Origin: Deltaproteobacteria bacterium
GTDB lineage: Bacteria > Desulfobacterota > GWC2-55-46 > DRQE01
Assembly: GCA_030631875.1 (NCBI GenBank)
Contig: DAOVKH010000059.1
Location: forward strand, 1-9,019
DNA length: 9,019 nt
Reading direction: 5' to 3'
Part shown: in pieces, positions 5,096-9,019 of the stretch
Position numbering within the stretch: position 1 is the first letter of the stretch
Layout of the letters: the number at the start of each line of letters is the position of its first letter
Made by a program: the position numbers and the translations under genes
Notes under the pieces: model-generated
What the model was told of the DNA's origin: nothing
Database searches by the model: none
Seen by the model: only the letters and a program-made list of their open reading frames with translations

Positions 5096-6844
5096 ATGCG
5101 CGGCATAGGCGTATCTGCGGGCATCGTCATAGGGAAGGTCTACCTTCTCGATAGCCGTAAGTACCATGTCGAGGCTGCACCGTATTGCCACTTAGATGAA
5201 TCCCTCGTAGAGGGAGAGCTTAAGAGATTCAAAGACGCGTTGGATCTTTCCAAAGAACAACTCTCGAAGATAAGAGATCAATTGACAGGCGACGGACGAG
5301 GCAAAGAACACGCCGGTATCATCGACGCTCACCTAATGATATTAAATGATCAGCTCCTCATCGACGATACCATCAAGCTCATAAAGGCGGAACGGGTCAG
5401 TGCCGAGTGGGCCTTGAAGTCGGTCTTAAAGGACTTAGTGGCCTTATTCGACAAGATAGACGACCCTTACTTTAAGGAACGCAGTTCGGATATAGAGCAT
5501 ATAGTCGATAGGATAATGATGAACTTATCCGGCAAGGAGCATGAGAGCCTCGGAGATATTAAAGAACCGTCGGTCGTAGTCGCCCATGATCTCTCTCCGG
5601 CCGATACGGCACAGATGATACAAGGCAATGTCTTGGCATTCTTGACCGACATAGGTGCTAAGACTTCGCATACGGCCATCCTTGCCCGCTCCCTTGAGAT
5701 ACCGGCCGTCGTGGGGCTTGAGGACGTAACGAACAGAGTCGAGAGCGGCGATACGATAATAGTAGACGGCATGACCGGTGCCGTCATAATAAACCCCTCG
5801 ACCAGTGTCATTAAGGTCTACGAAAAGCGGCGCAAGCGCTACGAGGATTACGAGAAGACACTCCTTCACTATAAGGATTTGCCTGCCGAGACGATCGACG
5901 GGCATACGGTAAGCCTCCTTGGCAATATGGAAATCGTCGAAGAGATACCGTCCCTGATGGATCACGGCGCCGATGGCATCGGGCTATATAGGAGTGAGTT
6001 CTTATACGTGAACAGAGATACCCTTCCAAGCGAAGAAGAACACCTTGCCGCCTATAAGCACGTCGCAAAGAAGATGGGCTCAAGGTCGGCTGTCATACGT
6101 ACATTCGACGTAGGTGGTGATAAACTTTTGAGTTCTGTTGACGGCATCGAAGAGGGTAACCCCGCGCTTGGGCTTCGTGCCATAAGGTTTTGCCTTAAGT
6201 ATCCCGATATATTCAAGACACAATTAAGGGCGATATTAAGGGCGAGTGCTTACGGAAAACTGAAGATACTCTTTCCCATGATATCGGGCGTAGAGGAGTT
6301 GAGGCGCGCCAAGGCACTCTTATATGAAGCTCGCTGTGAGCTTGAAGATGAAGGCGAGCAATTCGACCACGATATAGAGGTCGGCATAATGATAGAGGTC
6401 CCGTCGGCGGCTCTCATAGCGGATATTCTGGCAGAAGAGGTGGACTTCTTCTCCATAGGTACGAACGATCTTTTACAGTATTCCTTGGCAATAGACAGGG
6501 TAAACGAACACGTAGCGTACCTGTATGAGCCTTTTCATCCTGCAGTGTTGAGGATAATAAAGACGGTCGTAGATGCGGGCAAGAGGCACGGCATAGGCGT
6601 TAGCGTATGTGGAGAGATGGCAGGCGAGCCGGAGCATGCCTTGATATTCTTAGGTCTGGGCATCGATAGCTTGAGCATGAGCGCGCGTTCTTTATTAAAG
6701 GTTAAGAAGCTGATTCGTTCCGTTAAGTATCACGATGCCGTAAATATAAGCAAAGCCGTATTAGGCTTCTCGACCGCACGTGAGGTAGAGGGCTACATCG
6801 AGACAAAACTTGTCGACCTCTATAAAGAAGAGCCCTGGAGTTAG
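5096..6844 (+). CDS. ptsI: PEP-protein phosphotransferase (PTS Enzyme I)
   Basis: Enzyme I moves phosphate from phosphoenolpyruvate to HPr. From the ATG at 5096 the protein has 582 residues, close to the usual 570-580, and begins MRGIGVSAGIVIGKVYLL like other family members. The phospho-histidine motif is GAKTSHTAILAR with H192 (E. coli H189). The PEP-binding barrel follows with GADGIGLYRSEFLY, GGDKLL, FSIGTNDLLQYSLAIDR and the catalytic cysteine in VCGEMAGEP (C505). An in-frame ATG at 5051 would add 15 residues; I prefer 5096 because of its ribosome site and the family start. There is no N-terminal GAF domain, so this is the general Enzyme I and not the Ntr type (PtsP), even though a PtsN-like protein is encoded nearby. 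A gap of about 145 bases separates it from HPr. It ends the PTS island; no clear terminator follows. Confidence 0.97.
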   Translation: MRGIGVSAGIVIGKVYLLDSRKYHVEAAPYCHLDESLVEGELKRFKDALDLSKEQLSKIRDQLTGDGRGKEHAGIIDAHLMILNDQLLIDDTIKLIKAERVSAEWALKSVLKDLVALFDKIDDPYFKERSSDIEHIVDRIMMNLSGKEHESLGDIKEPSVVVAHDLSPADTAQMIQGNVLAFLTDIGAKTSHTAILARSLEIPAVVGLEDVTNRVESGDTIIVDGMTGAVIINPSTSVIKVYEKRRKRYEDYEKTLLHYKDLPAETIDGHTVSLLGNMEIVEEIPSLMDHGADGIGLYRSEFLYVNRDTLPSEEEHLAAYKHVAKKMGSRSAVIRTFDVGGDKLLSSVDGIEEGNPALGLRAIRFCLKYPDIFKTQLRAILRASAYGKLKILFPMISGVEELRRAKALLYEARCELEDEGEQFDHDIEVGIMIEVPSAALIADILAEEVDFFSIGTNDLLQYSLAIDRVNEHVAYLYEPFHPAVLRIIKTVVDAGKRHGIGVSVCGEMAGEPEHALIFLGLGIDSLSMSARSLLKVKKLIRSVKYHDAVNISKAVLGFSTAREVEGYIETKLVDLYKEEPWS

Positions 6845-6899
6845 GGGGTACGAGCGAGTTTCGGCGATCCTGCCAATAGCCGAGTCTTATAGAAAATCG

Positions 6900-6928
6900 T
6901 TGACAATAGGCGTAAAAAAGTAAATAAT
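6900..6928 (+). promoter_or_regulatory. Strong sigma-70-type promoter of metK
   Basis: TTGACA at 6900-6905 is a perfect -35 box. AATAAT at 6923-6928 matches five of six -10 positions, with the ideal 17-base spacer. Transcription would start near 6935, leaving a leader of about 40 bases. That is too short for a SAM riboswitch upstream of the ribosome site AAGGAG (6959-6964). The surrounding sequence is AT-rich, as expected of a promoter. Confidence 0.8.
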
Positions 6929-6973
6929 ACTAAGTTAATACTTTAGAAACTAACGAATAAGGAGAATATACAG

Positions 6974-8143
6974 ATGGCAAAGAGAGATTACCTATTTACT
7001 TCAGAGTCGGTGACGGAAGGTCACCCCGATAAGGTCTCAGACCAGGTATCGGATGCGGTACTTGACGCGCATTTAGCAGGAGATCCGGATAGTCGTGTTG
7101 CCTGCGAAACGCTCGTTACGACAGGGCTGGTTGTTATAGCCGGAGAGATTACAAGTAAGCAGATAGTAGATTATCAGGCAGTAGCAAGAAAGACACTGAG
7201 AGAGATTGGTTACGTCGGCGGCGGCATGGGCTTTGATGCCGACGGTTGCGGCGTTATGGTTACGGTGGACAGGCAGTCGCCCGATATCGCCATGGGCGTT
7301 AATGTCGGCGAGGGTACGCATACAGAGCAAGGTGCCGGAGACCAAGGGCTTATGTTCGGTTATGCCTGCGACCACACCGAGGAGTTGATGCCGTCTCCGA
7401 TAGTTTACTCCCATAAGCTTACAAGACAACTTGCCGATGTCAGGAAAGACAATACGCTTGAGTACCTGCGCCCCGACGGAAAGAGTCAGGTAACATTTAA
7501 CTATAGTGAAGGTCGTCCGGTATCGGTTAATACCATCGTCATCTCAACACAGCATACCCCTGAAGTTTCCCAGAGCGATCTAAAGGAAGGGATAATGGAA
7601 GAGGTAATAAAGAAGGTCGTTCCGGCCGAGCTCGTTACGAGCGATACCGTCTACCACATAAACCCGACCGGACAGTTCATCATAGGCGGCCCGCACGGTG
7701 ACTGCGGCCTTACAGGCAGGAAGATAATCGTCGATACATATGGTGGTCACGGAAGCCACGGCGGCGGAGCATTCTCCGGTAAAGACCCTTCGAAGGTTGA
7801 CCGTTCCGCATCCTACATGGCAAGGTACGTTGCAAAGAATATCGTTGCTGCGGGGCTTGCCTCGGAGTGCGAAGTGCAGTTGGCCTATGCCATCGGTGTC
7901 GCAAAGCCAGTGAGTGTTATGGTAGATACCTTTGGAACAGAAAAGATAGACGTACTTAAGATAGAAGAGTTAGTAGGTAAGCACTTCGACCTTACGCCTG
8001 AGGCTATAATAGAGACGCTCAAACTTAAGCGTCCTGTATACAGGCAGACGGCCGCTTACGGTCACTTCGGGCGAAACGAAGAGGGCTTTACATGGGAGAT
8101 TACCGATAAGGCCGATTCCATGAAGGCCGACGCCGGCATATAG
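6974..8143 (+). CDS. metK: S-adenosylmethionine synthetase (methionine adenosyltransferase)
   Basis: MetK makes S-adenosylmethionine from ATP and methionine, releasing phosphate and pyrophosphate. The 389-residue length is standard for the bacterial enzyme. The N-terminal motif TSESVTEGHPDKVSDQ contains the catalytic H17 and the metal ligand D19. Both family signatures are present: GAGDQGLMFGYA from residue 120 and the P-loop-like GGGAFSGKD at 263-271, followed by DRSASYMARYVAKN. The C-terminal domain ends with YGHFGRNEEGFTWE. The ATG at 6974 is nine bases after AAGGAG. The gene has its own promoter and a terminator at 8160-8190, so it forms a separate transcription unit. It is followed by ahcY, which handles the by-product of SAM-dependent methylation. 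No oddities were seen. Confidence 0.98.
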   Translation: MAKRDYLFTSESVTEGHPDKVSDQVSDAVLDAHLAGDPDSRVACETLVTTGLVVIAGEITSKQIVDYQAVARKTLREIGYVGGGMGFDADGCGVMVTVDRQSPDIAMGVNVGEGTHTEQGAGDQGLMFGYACDHTEELMPSPIVYSHKLTRQLADVRKDNTLEYLRPDGKSQVTFNYSEGRPVSVNTIVISTQHTPEVSQSDLKEGIMEEVIKKVVPAELVTSDTVYHINPTGQFIIGGPHGDCGLTGRKIIVDTYGGHGSHGGGAFSGKDPSKVDRSASYMARYVAKNIVAAGLASECEVQLAYAIGVAKPVSVMVDTFGTEKIDVLKIEELVGKHFDLTPEAIIETLKLKRPVYRQTAAYGHFGRNEEGFTWEITDKADSMKADAGI

Positions 8144-8159
8144 AGTTTAAAGAGTAGTG

Positions 8160-8190
8160 AAAAAACGGTCTTAATTTAAGGCCGTTTTTT
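8160..8190 (+). terminator. Intrinsic terminator after metK
   Basis: Bases 8160-8173 pair with 8177-8190 in a 14-pair stem with one G-U pair and a three-base loop. The core is ACGGTCTTA/TAAGGCCGT, flanked by six A on the left and six T on the right. It starts 16 bases after the metK stop. Because of the A run, it could also terminate transcription in the opposite direction. Confidence 0.88.
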
Positions 8191-8235
8191 CATGTCATAA
8201 TTATTATAAAAAAAGATAAATAAGAGGGAGGCACG

Positions 8236-9019
8236 ATGAAACATCACGTAAAGAATCTTAAGCTTCACAAAGAAGGTAAGGATAGGATACTTTGGGCCGA
8301 GCGAGACATGCCGGTTCTTAGAAAGATAAAGGCAAGCTTTGTTAAGAAGAAGCCGCTTAAGGGTATTAAGATTGCGGCTTGTCTTCACGTAACGACCGAG
8401 ACGGCCAATCTGATGATAACGCTCAAGGCCGGTGGAGCAGATGCATTCATATGCGCCTCCAATCCTTTGAGTACTCAGGACGACGTCGCGGCGTCGCTCG
8501 TAAAGGACTTCGGCATTCCGACATTCGCCATAAACGGCGAGAACAATAAGACATACTACGACCATATGAAGGCCGTACTCGACAAGAAGCCCGACATTAC
8601 GATGGACGACGGCGCGGACTTGGTCAGTGAGCTTCATAAGAAGAGAAAGGCTCAGGCCGACGCACTCTTGGGTTCGACCGAAGAGACGACGACAGGTGTC
8701 ATCAGGCTTAAAGCTTTGGCAGGCGAGGGTCTTTTAAAGTTCCCCGTCATTGCCGTTAACGATGCCTACACAAAGCACTTCTTCGATAACCGCTACGGTA
8801 CGGGTCAGTCAACTCTCGACGGAATAGTAAGAGCAACGAATAGGCTCTTGGCCGGTTCTGTATTCGTTGTAGTAGGGTATGGATGGTGCGGTAAGGGGCT
8901 TGCGATGAGAGCCTCAGGAATGGGCGCTAATGTAGTAGTAACCGAGATAGATCCACTAAAGGCACTTGAGGCCGTTATGGATGGTTACCGTGTAATGCCA
9001 ATGGCAGAGGCCGCCAAGA
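8236..9019 (+). CDS. ahcY: Adenosylhomocysteinase (S-adenosylhomocysteine hydrolase), N-terminal part (partial)
   Basis: The frame is open from the ATG at 8236 to the window edge: 261 codons of an expected 400 or so. The enzyme splits S-adenosylhomocysteine into adenosine and homocysteine using bound NAD, which relieves inhibition of methyltransferases. Visible motifs are LHVTTETANLMITL, DDGADL with D124 and D125, STEETTTGV with E149 and E150, NDAYTKHFFDNRYGTGQS (175-192, with K180 and D184), and the NAD-binding loop GYGWCGKG (214-221). The roughly 40-residue insert that many bacterial enzymes carry between DDGGD and SEETTTG is absent. The NDAxTKxxFDNRYGTGQSTLD and GYGWCGKGLA wording is like the Thermotoga/archaeal type. 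The ribosome site is GAGGGAGG (8224-8231). The terminator upstream means it needs readthrough or its own promoter in the AT-rich 8191-8223, where I see no convincing -35/-10 pair. Confidence 0.96.
   Translation, partial: MKHHVKNLKLHKEGKDRILWAERDMPVLRKIKASFVKKKPLKGIKIAACLHVTTETANLMITLKAGGADAFICASNPLSTQDDVAASLVKDFGIPTFAINGENNKTYYDHMKAVLDKKPDITMDDGADLVSELHKKRKAQADALLGSTEETTTGVIRLKALAGEGLLKFPVIAVNDAYTKHFFDNRYGTGQSTLDGIVRATNRLLAGSVFVVVGYGWCGKGLAMRASGMGANVVVTEIDPLKALEAVMDGYRVMPMAEAAK

Noticed and set aside
6861..6883. Possible terminator after ptsI
   Set aside because: TCGGC can pair with GCCGA, but the stem is only five pairs with a 13-base loop and no T run follows.
8144..8235. SAH riboswitch before ahcY
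   Set aside because: The gap is 92 bases and a third of it is the metK terminator; the remaining AT-rich segment shows none of the expected stems.
8176..8637. Minus-strand open frame (153 codons) opposite the 5' part of ahcY
   Set aside because: The plus strand encodes a clear adenosylhomocysteinase with conserved motifs throughout this stretch, so the antisense frame is a shadow.

Overview
The window is a compact, plus-strand chromosomal segment of about 9 kb from a Gram-negative (diderm) bacterium. The LPS-export ATPase LptB, the order lptB-rpoN-hpf-ptsN-hprK-PTS genes-ptsI, and metK next to ahcY all recall Desulfobacterota ('deltaproteobacteria', Geobacter/Desulfuromonas-like) or Nitrospirota-like lineages. 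Codon use is rich in ATA and AGG and the base composition looks intermediate. The exact lineage cannot be fixed from the sequence alone. No mobile element, CRISPR array, tRNA or rRNA was seen, and no gene-free stretch exceeds 300 bases.

Region 1 (1-2134) holds the 3' end of lptB, then rpoN (sigma-54) and a short ribosome hibernation factor, hpf. A structured segment followed by a T-rich run separates lptB from rpoN.

Region 2 (2168-6844) is a phosphotransferase regulatory island: an EIIA-Ntr/fructose-type protein (ptsN), HPr kinase/phosphorylase (hprK), a mannose-family EIIA, a mannose-family EIIB, HPr and Enzyme I. Phosphate from PEP can be followed on paper: Enzyme I H192, then HPr H16, then EIIA-Man H9 and perhaps EIIB-Man H13, or EIIA-Ntr H67. 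HprK can phosphorylate HPr at S47. No membrane component (EIIC/EIID) is encoded here, so the island looks regulatory rather than a sugar transporter. rapZ, often found between hprK and the EIIA gene in related clusters, is absent from that place.

Region 3 (6845-9019) is the methyl cycle. metK (SAM synthetase) has its own strong sigma-70-type promoter and ends at a strong intrinsic terminator. It is followed by ahcY (S-adenosylhomocysteine hydrolase), which runs off the right edge.

The gene content is well-known housekeeping and regulatory material. I found no convincing undescribed system. The items worth a second look are the membrane-less PTS, the missing rapZ, a near-repeat of the HPr gene's 3' end, and several structured intergenic segments next to start sites.
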